Assembly (NCBI GenBank): GCA_029851415.1
Contig: CM056744.1
Span: 119,878,838-119,942,837, forward strand
DNA length: 64,000 bases
Origin: Eretmocerus hayati
Taxonomy: Eukaryota > Arthropoda > Insecta > Hymenoptera > Aphelinidae
Direction of reading: 5' to 3'
Shown: piece after piece, positions 21,851-33,300 of the stretch
Layout of the letters: each line of letters opens with the position of its first letter
How positions within the stretch are numbered: position 1 is the stretch's first letter
Translations under genes and position numbers: made by a program
The notes under the pieces: generated by a model
What the model was told of the DNA's origin: nothing
Database searches by the model: none
Seen by the model: only the letters and a program-made list of their open reading frames with translations

Positions 21851-23705
21851 ATGGATCTTGAACATTTTGCGACAACCGCGATGCCTTTGACTGGCATGCG
21901 TCGACCGCTTTCTTCAAGGTTTGCACCTGCTGGCTGGTTGCGCGGTAGCCGCATTGGGGTTTTCTTCTTTGCTCCCCATGTGATGTATCCGGCTCCACCT
22001 GGTCCTGAGTGGGTCTGGTGTCCTAGAGCCCCGTGGGATTCTTCTTTGGCTTTTCTTGGACACGATCCGTCCAGTATTGTTGTATGCCCGCCAGGACCTC
22101 AACCAGCAGTGGCGACTGATTCGATGCCTCTTGATGGCTCGTCCCGTCGTCCTCTTCGTGTAAGTACTCTTGTTTTGTAACTGCTTCTAATATTTTCTAG
22201 CCAATCTTAGTTTTTGAATGACTTGTCACATCTCATGTCTTTCTGCTGTTGCCTGAGTTCGTTGATAAATGAGGTCAATGTGTTAGTTGGAGAGGGATGA
22301 GTGGATTAGTGTGGAAAAATTGGGTTCTTTTGAATTGCTAATTTCTCTCTTTTCTTTGTATTTTCCTTTGTTTTTGTTTTTGTTTGTTTTTTTTTTGTTT
22401 TTTTTTTTCTTTTGTTTCTCTTCTTTTTTCTCATTCGGTATATTGGTGTTTTCAAAGTTCGACTGGTCATGAAGACCTCCGAACGTGTGAGCCCTATCTG
22501 TCTAACGCTTACCCTCGCTTTGAAAAAACCCGTGTGGTTGGACCACCCTCATCGCGACACTCAAAGCGTGTGCATTTTGCATCAATCTTCGGATCCCGGA
22601 TACCTCGCGTCTATTTCTTCCTAGGGATCGATCGTGGCACTCTCTGCCTCGTGCCTTACTTATTTACCGTGGTCTTTCCCGAGATTCCACCGAAACTTCC
22701 GCGTGCGAGTATGTAAATGAATGGACTGGGATATATATTTATGCTGTGATTATGATGTTACAGAGACGCCAGCGCCGACGCCGTGCTGTCCGACTGGAGC
22801 CTCCAGGTATTGCGGCTGATGCTGCCCCTTCTGACGTTTCGGGTATTCGACCTGAGGCTGACCCTAATGGTCCAGGAGATGGCTCGTCCGCTCCTGAATC
22901 GCCTCCTAGCCTCGAGGTTCCTAGTTGGTCCGTCTCGTCCCGTGCCATGTTCGATCTGCGCAACTCCAACTCGTTCGCCGGGTCTCCTCGACGTCCGACC
23001 ATCGACTCCGATGTTTTGAATAATGTATTACAAGATTTGTTAGACCGCAACATTCTTGAACGCGCTCGACCTACCATAGGGTCTGGCTCTCCTTCCATTG
23101 ATGGTACTGTTGAGAGGCAACAACTTGGTGCAGAGTTAGCTGACGCTGTGCGGCCTGCCCCTGAACGTCGCGAAGCCCTGAGACCCGAAATTGAGCCACG
23201 TGGGGTCGTTCAGGCTAGGGTTGAGCGCCCTGAGCCAAGAATTAGTCGTCGCTCTAACCCTTTGGATTCTTTTGCGGCTTATGCTCTTCCACTCGATAGG
23301 TGCCAGTGGGGCATTCCGCCTGGCGAAACTCATATCACTTTACCGCGAAATTTCGTGGTGAGTTGTATAGAGGCAATTCGTAATATGTTCGCTTGTCCTA
23401 TCTGTGATGATCTGATGTATCCGCATTTTCTCCAATGTGATAATGGGCATGCTGTTTGTGAGCGATGCTTGTGCCGCGTCACGCATTGTCCAGAATGTCG
23501 AGGCCGCCGTCCTTATTGGCGAAATATCGTTGCTGAAAGAGCTCTTGAGTCGCTTTATTTTCCTTGTCGCTATTTCACGCAGGGTTGCCGCGAATTTCCC
23601 AAAGCCTCTGCTTGGTTGGCTCATGCAACTAATTGCACCTTCCAAGTGCCGCAGATACCCATTGAAGAAGAATTAAATATCGAGCGCTTACTTGAGGTTG
23701 ATTGA
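21851..23705 (+). CDS. SIAH-like RING protein 1
   Basis: A 74-bp 5' UTR intron (21775-21848) ends two bases before the ATG. Coding exons 21851-22159 and 22764-23705 join in phase 0 to about 416 residues. After a long Pro/Arg-rich N-terminal region comes a RING finger from about residue 313: CPIC, QCDNGHAVCERC, CPEC. It is followed by SLYFPCRYFTQGC and a Cys/His finger ending HATNC, the order seen in SIAH/SINA ubiquitin ligases. The SIAH substrate-binding beta-sandwich is missing; the protein ends 20 residues later. It is therefore a likely E3 ligase with its own targeting region. AATAAA lies at 23753. A polypyrimidine tract and possible skipped exon (22458-22708) sit in the 604-bp intron. Confidence 0.82.
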
Positions 23706-23752
23706 TTATTGATTCTGTATAATTGATAAATATGTCCGCAGGTGAATATAAA

Positions 23753-23758
23753 ATAAAA
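23753..23758 (+). terminator. Poly(A) signal of RING gene 1
   Basis: AATAAA, 48 bp after the stop codon. Confidence 0.6.
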
Positions 23759-23970
23759 TGCTACCCATCTACCCCACGATTTTCTTTTGTTCATTGATTT
23801 CCTTCCTTCCCGACCAATTTCTGTTAATTTAGATAGCCAATGAGTGGTTATTTAAAAAACCCTCATGCGCCCCATACTTGGATTATTGCCATTAGATGGG
23901 TGAATATTATTTGTTCTTTGGTCTTGGTTCTTTCTTTCTTTTGCTTTCTCATGCCCTAATCGGGTGCTGT

Positions 23971-23985
23971 CGTCCGTTGGCCGTG
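23971..23985 (+). promoter_or_regulatory. 15-bp motif, copy 3, upstream of RING gene 2
   Basis: Exact copy of the motif at 6146 and 21259. It lies between the poly(A) signal of RING gene 1 and the 5' region of RING gene 2, the same relative place as copy 2 for RING gene 1. The AAATTT-rich sequence behind it resembles that behind copy 2. Confidence 0.58.
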
Positions 23986-24153
23986 CAAGAAATTTGAAAT
24001 TTTTCGTTTGATATATGTGTTTCCCTCTCTTGTTCACGTATCGAGTGGCAGACTCATCATTTTTCTATTTATCATTCCGATTTTCCTGGTCTCGCATACA
24101 TCGACCGGTAAGCCAAAGAAAAATTCATTAACCGCTAGCTTATTACAAGCTCA

Positions 24154-24492
24154 ATGAGCACCACTGTCGATGCGCCATACGCCGCTCGTGCCTTCTCTTC
24201 CACATTCTGTTACCAATGTGCGTCTGCAATTTTTGCTCACGTCCCGCTGATGGATCTTCCGTTTCCAATTTCTCCACGAATCCCGCTCGTTCGGGGGTCT
24301 CTCTTTGCTCATACGGCGCATTCCTGTAATTCAGCTATCCATGCTATTTTCCTGAATGTCACCTTGCTTACGTGCTTGACTTCTGCTTTCCTACCGATAC
24401 GATTCTTTCGAGGAGGGGGTGCTGCTTCTCTATTGGTTGACCAACCGCCCTTCTCTAGGTTGCGGCCACCTTGCCTGATCACCACTTATTGA
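24154..24492 (+). CDS. Possible upstream ORF in the 5' region of RING gene 2
   Basis: 112 codons from ATG, hydrophobic in its middle, closing just before a splice donor (GGGAG|GTAAGA, 24497). No domain was recognised. It may be an upstream ORF or chance. Confidence 0.22.
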   Translation: MSTTVDAPYAARAFSSTFCYQCASAIFAHVPLMDLPFPISPRIPLVRGSLFAHTAHSCNSAIHAIFLNVTLLTCLTSAFLPIRFFRGGGAASLLVDQPPFSRLRPPCLITTY

Positions 24493-24677
24493 GGGGAGGT
24501 AAGACAGTATATGAGTTTGACGAGCATGAGTTTTACTCACTTGTACTCTTCTGAGTTGAAGTATAACGTTCTCCAGAGCTTCCGGGTATCCGTCACGGTG
24601 AGTACCACGCATGTGATCTGTCGTTCGATCTGTAGTGTGAGACTTTTATTCTCATAAGAAAATTTCACTCGCAGATC

Positions 24678-26637
24678 ATGAGTCGTCAACTTCGTGCTCC
24701 ATCTCGTGATATGCAAGCTGGTCCCTCGCGGCGGCGCCCTCACACGGGTGCTCATTTGGTGATACCCACCCACGAGGTTCCTCCTCCATCTCGACCGGGG
24801 CGCGGGTATCCCGCAGCTACCCGTGCGCAGCAGCAGGTTCGACCTGGCTCGATCGTGGTTTACAATTCTAATCGCCGTCGCTACCAGCCTGAAACAATGC
24901 CACGTGTTCTCCAGGCGGATCCCTCTCAAGGCCGTTCTCCCAGCTCTCGACAGCGTTCACGGCGGGTAAGAGTATATCCTTTGGTTCTTCTTTCCCTCCC
25001 TCTTTTCTTTCTCTCTTGCGATGTCTGATACTGCCTGCGTGTTTGCAGCGTTGGCGCTGCTCGAGGGCCACGCCAAGGGCTCTTTCATCTCATGAGGCAA
25101 TTGATCGTGTCAACTCGTGGAGTGGTAATCAGAGTTCCCATGCTTCTCCTGAAGGAGATTTGGAACATTTCTTCGCTTCTGAAGTCGAAGTTTTTCTCTC
25201 TTCTTTCGATCCGCTCATTCCCGATCCGCTCTGCTGTGCTCGTTATTGTAAAACAAATTTTCCGTCCTTGTTGGATGGGGCATCACTTTCCGATTCAGAT
25301 GTCTCATCCTCTGCGTCACCTCATGTTCCAATGCCTCTTATGAGTCCTAATACCACGACTTGTTGTTCCGATCGTATCGATGAACGTTCACCTTCTTGCA
25401 TTTATGCGGAAGACTTTGAAGTTAATATGGATCTTCTCCTTGAAAACTGATGGTGGGTTATTTCTGTTCCCTTTACTCTTTGCGTATAGTTTGTAACTAA
25501 TTTTTGTATCGTCCACAGGCTCGTCGAGTGTATGCAGGTGCATTCCCGTGGTACGATCCTCTGTTCTCGAGTCATGCACAGCTCGCAGAGTGCCCTCCGT
25601 TCCAAGAGCCATCCTCACGTTCGGAGAGGGATATGCGAAGGACCATAGTGTCACTTACTGACCTACACCGACTACGTGATATCCTTGTGACCATCATGCA
25701 ATTGAGGGTCACCGACGTCACGGCCACCTTCGAGTTGGAGCACCATCGTACTCATTCTGACCATGCTCCAAGACAGAGTCCAGGCCGTCTTATATGTCCT
25801 GCTCTCTCTGGTTTGGATCTGTTTGTGGCCGTCATTGATAGCCTATGGCTTGCCGAAGAAACCGCTGTTGACAGTGCTCTTGATTGGATGGAGGGTGAGC
25901 TTCCCGGCTTGCGGGATAGGCAACGGAATTTTTCTCAACAATTCCATGCTGATCGACAATTCCTGAGGAGACGAGCGGAGCGGGCTGATGCAAACCTCCG
26001 CAATATGGCGTCGGGTTCCCAACCGAGAAGGTTGCTGTCATCCGTACGGCGTTCAATACGCGCTTTATTTGGAGAGGATAGTTCGTCGATTTCTTCGGAC
26101 GATTCCAATGCCGAGCCGCCTGCCGAGGAACATACTCGTACTAATACTGCCTCGAGGAATGCCGATGAACTTGCGTCTCAAGAACGGCATGGATTATTAC
26201 CTGCGGTAAGGCGCCTGGATTCGCACCGTGATGATGCTTTTACACGTGGAGTCATTCGAGACAGGGAGATGACTGCTCGTGACGGAATTAATGAGATCTT
26301 TACTTGCCCTATGTGCCGTGATCCGATTCTTCCCTTGTATACTCAGTGCCCTCGCGGCCATGCGGTATGCGACCGATGTCGTCGCTCTTATACCGACCGT
26401 CGGTGTCTGGTTTGTCGCATAGATCATATCCCTCAAATCAACTCTGTTCTTTCGTCTTTGAGTGATAAGCTCTCTTTTCCGTGTCGCTACAACTATTTGG
26501 GGTGCCCTTGGAACCCCTTGGGTACTGAGTGGCGCGAGCATGTGCAAGGATGTGCTTACTGTCCCGGGCTGTCGGATCGTACCCGTGAGCAAATCAGTGC
26601 TCTTATAGCTCGTCCTTCACGTTCGTCGGCCGAGTGA
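24678..26637 (+). CDS. SIAH-like RING protein 2
   Basis: It has the same plan as RING gene 1: a 77-bp 5' UTR intron (24598-24674) ends three bases before the ATG, then a short Arg/Pro-rich exon (24678-24965), then the main exon (25519-26637), joined in phase 0 to about 468 residues. The RING begins at about residue 358: CPMC, QCPRGHAVCDRC, CLVC. It is followed by KLSFPCRYNYLGC and a Cys/His finger. As in RING 1 the SIAH substrate-binding sandwich is absent. The two genes look like an old tandem duplication with diverged N-terminal regions. Likely an E3 ubiquitin ligase. AATAAA lies at 26726. The main exon has no early ATG, which supports splicing. Confidence 0.8.
25049..25450 (+). other. Optional middle exon of RING gene 2
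   Basis: A good 3' splice site (GCGTGTTTGCAG, ending 25048) opens an in-phase frame from exon 1 of RING gene 2. It runs 133 codons to a TGA at 25448-25450. Including it would give a protein of about 229 residues without the RING; skipping it gives the full RING protein. The segment is Ser- and Asp-rich, with no domain recognised. Confidence 0.45.
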
Positions 26638-27313
26638 TTACGATGAGCTGCCCACTCATGCCTACGCGATCTATTTCATCTTTGTATGAAAATCTCATGA
26701 GGTAAGCTGTATGGTGATGATGTTTAATAAACTCCTCATAAAATATGTTGTCTTTCTCATTTCTTGATCCTCCCTCTCCCTTCCAAAATAACCAAACGTT
26801 TTATTGTTTTTCACACTGATAAATGACCATTGACTAATCGAAATTCTTCTCTATGGTGTCTTATTCGTGAGTCATCGAGGTTTGAAAATAGGCCCTACTT
26901 TATTGACAATGAAAATGTTGTAAACTATATCACCCTCAACTACTAAAGTGAATGCATTGATTTTCCCTTTCCCTTTTGATCATAATTCGATACTGCGTCA
27001 ATACTTATCTTAATGCCTATTCCCGATAATTTTTACCTTTGAATTCGAATTCATTCGAGTCTAATCTATACAACTAGTACTGAATATCTAAATCATGTAT
27101 TACGTATACTCTTCAGAGATGCAATCACATCTATACGCAGTCTAGCCCTCTTGAAAACTCACAAAATAGCATGAATATAATAATTCACATCTAAAACTTG
27201 AATACTGGCATGAAGCCATCATATGGGTATGATCAAATAGGAGGGTGTGTTCCTAAACATGGCTATCCTTATTTGATTATGGGAACTTTCGCGAAATGAT
27301 TTTTGTCCGGAAC
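26638..27313. other. Spacer between RING gene 2 and the 3' end of pol
   Basis: AT-rich. It holds the RING gene 2 poly(A) signal at 26726-26731 and nothing else I can support. Confidence 0.5.
26726..26731 (+). terminator. Poly(A) signal of RING gene 2
   Basis: AATAAA, 89 bp past the stop, with a GT-rich stretch (ATGTTGTC) about 20 bp downstream. Confidence 0.6.
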
Positions 27314-30300
27314 TCAAAATTCGTCATCGTTGTTACTGTGGTGGTTTTTAAGCTTATTTATATGAACCACTCGCGTTTGGTCGCCCTTCTTAATCTTCGC
27401 ATTGTTTTTCTTGTAATCGATTTCCAGAATCTCGCATGGGCCTACATAATGCTTGTCTCCCTTTCCCTGTCTTGGTTCTTTCAACAAGTACACCGTTTCT
27501 CCCTCCCTGAAGCTTTTTGGGTTGATTTTTTGATCGTGGTAGAACTTGGATTTGAACTTAGACTGGACGAGATTCATGGCTGCTAAGGTCCTGAGCTGAA
27601 TTTTTGCTTCCGCGACCTCCGCAAGGTATTGGTCATAAGTCATAAGCTGATCGCGAGGCGGGAATCTCGACGGTGTTCTAGCTCTTTTACCAAACACGAT
27701 TTCGTGTGGGGAATATCCAAGTCCTTCGTGTTCAGTTGTGTTGTACGCATGTTGTGCAAGGGGCAGAAGTTCATCCCAGTTGGTATTCTCATTCAGATAC
27801 ATGGCTAAGTATTCATTTAGAGTGTGATGCATCCGTTCAATCGCTCCATTCGATTGTGGTCGATATGTCGAGGTGCAAAACTTATTGATTCTAAACATTC
27901 TTGCAAATTCCTCGAATACTCGGCCCATGAAGTGAGACCCTTGATCGGTGAGTATTGTAACCGGTGTGCCAAAGTAGCAAATAAATTGTTCTACAAAGAC
28001 CTTCGCGACTACTCTGGTTGTTGCTTCGGTTGTTGGTGTTAGTATGCAATATTTGCTGAAGCAGTCTTGGATTGTCAAAATGTAAACGTTTCCGTGTTTT
28101 GTGGGTGTTTTTGGTCCTACAAAATCCATCGATATCTTTTCGAATGGCGATGCCGGGGTATCAGTAATGATCATTGGCAACCGTGTTTTTACCCTCACGA
28201 GTTTGTCTGTTTGGCACGTTGCACAGCCTCTCACGAATGCTCGAACATCAGCTTGCATGTTCCGCCAGTAGAATTCACTTGCTATCCTGTCATATGTTTT
28301 CGTAATTCCTTTGTGGCCTCCTATCGCGGACTCGTGATATTCTTTTATGATACGAAAGCGCTCTTCCCCGGGTGGCACAGGTAAATTGTTCTTGAACAGC
28401 ACGATTGATATTTGACATTTTTTGAAAATACGATTACATTGCTCTACAAAATACCCCCATGTATTTTTATTTAGCATTTCTAAATCTCTTATTATCCCAA
28501 GCGTCTTGATACCCTTGTGTACGAGCAATTCTTTGAGTACTTTGAGAGTCGACGTGATGTCTGGTTTCAATGCTGACGCATGGGTTGTCTGTTTCACCAC
28601 TAATCCGAACACCTCTTTGTCTCTATATCCAGAGACGATTACTTCTCCTATTGCTCGAGTTGTGCTGAGCAATTCGTCTTGGTCCAGATATTTCCTTTCT
28701 ATCAAAGCGCTGAGTACTTCTGATTCCACCTGAACATCTGCTGGAACTGCGTAAACGAGATTGTCAAAATGTGCAAACGGATGGTCATTCACGATTTTGA
28801 CGCCCGTGAATATTGCTACATCTTCTTCTTTCTCCACCCATGACGGCATTTCCCGTGGACTGCGAGCCTCCGCAACCAAGTATCTGGCCATTACATCGTT
28901 CCTGAGGCTCCCTCTGTTGCTGACACCCGGCTCTTCAGTGAATTCGGTAACATCGATTGGTGATGCCTGATCGTCTTGATGTGATAGCTCTTCGGCTTGT
29001 GTTATTCTTGGTGTCTCATTTACTTGTTCTTGCGACCCTTCATCATGTACTGACAGTTCATCTACTTCCATGTTACCCTCAAAAAGGTCCCTTATAGTGA
29101 GTCCATTTGCTGCCTCTTGTTCGTCCCGTAGCCCCTGATTCACTAATGGCGTGTAGTGTTTTATCCTTAGACGAAGGTGAATGAAATCGTCCACGCTATT
29201 TGCTCTGAAGTATGCATAACGTATCCTATCTGAGCAGAGTACGTGGACGCACACATTTATGTTAAATTCTCGAGAAAATATATATAGTGTGTCCGCATCC
29301 CCGTACGCTGTTTGAGATGTGAGTATCTTTATGGCTGCTTCTGGATCCCCGCAATGAGGTAAATGTTGGCTATCGAGTAATTTTTGGCGCAGCATTGGAG
29401 CGTTAATATCCCATCCGAATATCTTTATCAATGAATAGAATAGGCAACTTCCCGGCGGGGTTGTTTGGATGTCCGGATCGTGAACCAATGTATGGTGAGG
29501 TTGGGCACACTCGTTATGCTCCTCGTAATTTTGGAATCTCACTATTGATGAATTGGATGTTTGTTCGTTTAGAATCGTGAAATTGCCGGCGTAGTCCCAA
29601 GACATATCTAGGAGTGCTGGTTCGCGGTCATTCGTCGGGTTGAGTACGGGGACTTCTTGCGACGCGGGTGTGCTCGAGGCTGAGTTGGTGTTTGCATCAG
29701 TATTCTGGTTCCCCTGGAGTGGTTCATTATTCGCCAGACCTCTGGTATCGGCTACTTCGGAGTCCGGGAGTGTGATTGATCCCGTAAGTTGTTGCTTGTT
29801 TTGCTCCGAATCGGTTGCATCTTGCATCGATAGCCCGTTCTCCTGATGACATGACGCTAAGATGTCTGATTCATTGATATTCTCCTTGCCAAGCCCTCCG
29901 AAATCGGTTGATGGCTCCATGCCGTTCTCGATATCCCCGTTGGTAGGTAGATTCGGCCTTACTTGTACGCCTCGTTCTTCATTTCGACGATAGATGGCAG
30001 TTTCCCCGATCGTAAATGGTGTGCGCAAAATTTCGCTTGAGTTACCTACCGTTGGTATTTCTAATCTAGTAAGCTCTACTCTTGGTTGGTATTCGGGTCG
30101 ATTGTACCTGCTTTGCATGTGGTTTGATGGTTCGCCCGTTTGTGGTCTTTGTTCAATTGATTCTTGCTCTTCATTCCATACGAGCACCTGTACCCCTATC
30201 CGCCCCCCGGACGAAAATCGTTCGACATTCCACTTCAATTCAGGTTTGTCCTTCTTTGATTCTATTTGCATAGAATCTCTCCCGTGCGTCTGCGTTCTCT

Positions 30301-33300
30301 CGATACTGATATTCAACTCTGAATCTTGTTTGGGTGCCCCTACGTACTGCGTCGAATCGGTCTCCATCAAGCAATTATCAAGGTCCACCTCCTTGCTCTT
30401 TGAACTTACGAGTGTTCCAGGTTGTAACTCTTCAGACTCTTTTCCGAGGCTTTCACTTATCTCTCCTGATTCATTCACTGTATTACCAAACATTTTCCGG
30501 TTTCTGTGAGAGAGTGGCGGGTTGATTTCTCTTTGAGGTCTCTGAATTATTAGATCTTTCCTTGGCGTACTCGTGATCTGAATTTCCGCCCGGATATGCT
30601 GTTCATCCCTCACGCGTGGTAGCTTGCTTGCCCTGTTGTTTGCCTGACTAAGGATGGGTTCTGCTCCTGGATGATCTCCGGTCTCCTCCAGCATCTGACA
30701 TGTGGCAAATTTCCTCCCTGTTCGCCCCCTGTCCTCTTGTGTCCGTAATTTACGTTGCGCCATCTTGATCCCGCTCCAATCCTCGTCATTATCATCACTG
30801 GAGAAGAGGTCGCTCGAGTCACTCTCTTCCGAGACCGCTTCATCTAAGGTTGATTGTTTTTCTCTTGGCTCTTGATTACCCTCATCCTGTTTGCTGTGCT
30901 TGCTTTCGTCTAAATTGATGCGTTTTTTCTCCGGAGATTTTTCAACCTGCCCTAACTCTCCCCAATCAATTTCCCTCGTTCCTTGGTCACTTCCATCCTC
31001 TCGTTCCCTCTTTTGGCTTCTAGTTGTTACCACGAATACTTGAGCGCTCGAGATTCCTGCTCCCTCGGATTCCTGTCTTTCTGCTAGCTCATATAATTCA
31101 GCTCTTGGCCTTTCTGGGTTTTCTTCGCCTTCTTTAAGGACCGGGTTCCTAGATAATGCATCAGCATTCGGGTTTTTGCTACCTGGACGGTATATCACGT
31201 CGAATTCGCATCCCCTTAGTGATGCCTTCAGCCGGTTGAACCTTAAATCGGGTTTCTTGGTGTTGTGGAAATGTTTCAATGGTTCGTGATCCGTGACTAC
31301 CGTAAACTTTCTACCGTAAAGGAAATGCCTGAATTGTTCTGTGGCGAAGACTACCGCTAGAAGCTCACGATCATATGTACTGTAACGTAATTCTGGGCCC
31401 TTTAAGCATCTCGATGCATAGGCGCAGGGTCGATCTTGATTTAACTTTCCCTGGCTCAAAATTGCTCCAATCGCGTAGTCCGAGGCATCTGTCGTTACGA
31501 GGAACTCCTCGTCTAGTTTAGGAGCCTGAAGTATTGGTTCTTGGCATAGTGCATTTCTCAATTTCTCGAAAGCTTCTTGTTGTTCTGTGCCCCAGTCGAA
31601 TTTTGTCCGATCTCTCAGAAGTTGATTCAGTGGGTATGCTATTTCCGCGAAGTTTTTGACGAAACGTCTGTAATATGATGCTAGGCCTAAAAATTGTTTG
31701 ACTTTCTTCGGAGTTGTGGGTGCGGGATATTTTCGAACTGCCTCTATCTTCTTCGGATCCATCCGGATTCGTCCGTTTCCTGCGATGTGACCCAAGAAAC
31801 TCGCCTCCTCCTGTAGGAACTGGCATTTCGCAGGTTCGATTGTAAGATTCGCTTCGTCGAGTCTCTCCATAAGTAGCCTGAATCTTTCCCCGTGTTCTTG
31901 TAAATCTTTTGCGAAGACGATCATGTCGTCTAGATACACCCTTACTCCTTCTAGATTCGCTAGCACCCTATCCATCAAAGCCTGGAAAGTACATGGTGCG
32001 TTACATAGTCCCATACCCATTCTTTTATATTGGAATAATCCAATAGGGGCTTGAAAGGCTGTCAGGTGTTCTGAGCCCTCATCCATGGGGATTTGATAGA
32101 ATCCTGACTTGAGGTCGATTGCAGTGATGTACCTTGCATTCGCGACACTTTCGATTATATCTGTGGTGATCGGTAACGGATAGTTGTTTCCTACCGTGAT
32201 GCTGTTGAGTTGACGAAAGTCTGTCACCATTCTCCATTTCACTTTCCCATTCGCGTCCGGTTTTTTCTTCACTATCCACATTGGGCTTGAATATGGTGAC
32301 TCTGATTCTGTGATTATGCCTGCCTCGAGTAATTCATTAACTTGCCGTTGCATCTCCTCTCTGATTTCGGGGGGGTGTCGATACCTTTTAGCTTTTATAG
32401 GCTTATCTGTTGTTGTGACTATTTTGTGTGTTACTAGATGCGTTGCCTTGAGTTTTTCTCCCGGGAGTCCAAATATACCCGGTCTCTCTTTAATAAGATC
32501 TCTGATGTGTTGGATTTCCTCCTGATTCAGTCTCTCCAACGTCTTTGGGTCTATTCTCTCAAACACTCTTGTAGCTCTATCTTCTTTCTCTCCCACTTGC
32601 GCCCTCAGTATTGATATATTTTCCTCAACTTCCCCTAATTCTACTGCTTCATTCGATTCTAGTTCTCCCTTTGCTTGGGTATACTCCACCTCTTCGTATG
32701 CTTCCAAAGTAACTTCTGGTAATTCTATTTCCACTTCTTCATCATTTGTATTCGTGCATATCGCATATGCTCTTCCATTAATATTCTTCGCGACGAAATC
32801 CCCCAATATTATACCCGGTCCCATGTCTTGTATCCCCACGTAACCAACTGCTTCATTATTCTTCACACGAATATATATGACTTGTGCACTATTAGGAGGA
32901 ATCCGGAATCGATCCTCGATCACGAAAGGGATTTTCTCATTGGCGAAGTGCAAACATTTCTCCTTAGCATCAATAATTCCCCCATGCTCCTCAAATTCTC
33001 TCCACCCAAGGAGCCCGTCCGTGTTAATTGCAAAGTCATTTGAAACTATATGTATATCGCATTTAAACCCGTTCAGCTTCGCTGTAACTTTCCCTAAAGT
33101 AAGGCATTCCCCTGCTGTAACCCCACTGATGGCAATAACGTATTCCCTATCAATATGTGTACCTTCTTTGATACATCTAGCCTTCAAGAGTGTGACATCC
33201 GCCCCCGTGTCAGCGTAAAAGTGACAAGTCTCTTTACTGAAATCCTCGCATCTCAATTCGACTATTGGGTGTCTCCTCTGATTAGCATCCAGCAAACGTA

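Noticed and set aside
22458..22708. Middle coding exon of RING gene 1
   Set aside because: It has a plausible acceptor and a GTATGT donor, but its 251-bp length breaks the phase between the flanking exons.
9056..26640. Cargo block as an independent DNA transposon inserted between pol and env
   Set aside because: No terminal inverted repeats or target duplication seen at its edges, and one 15-bp motif is shared with the LTR edge. Not fully excluded without other copies.
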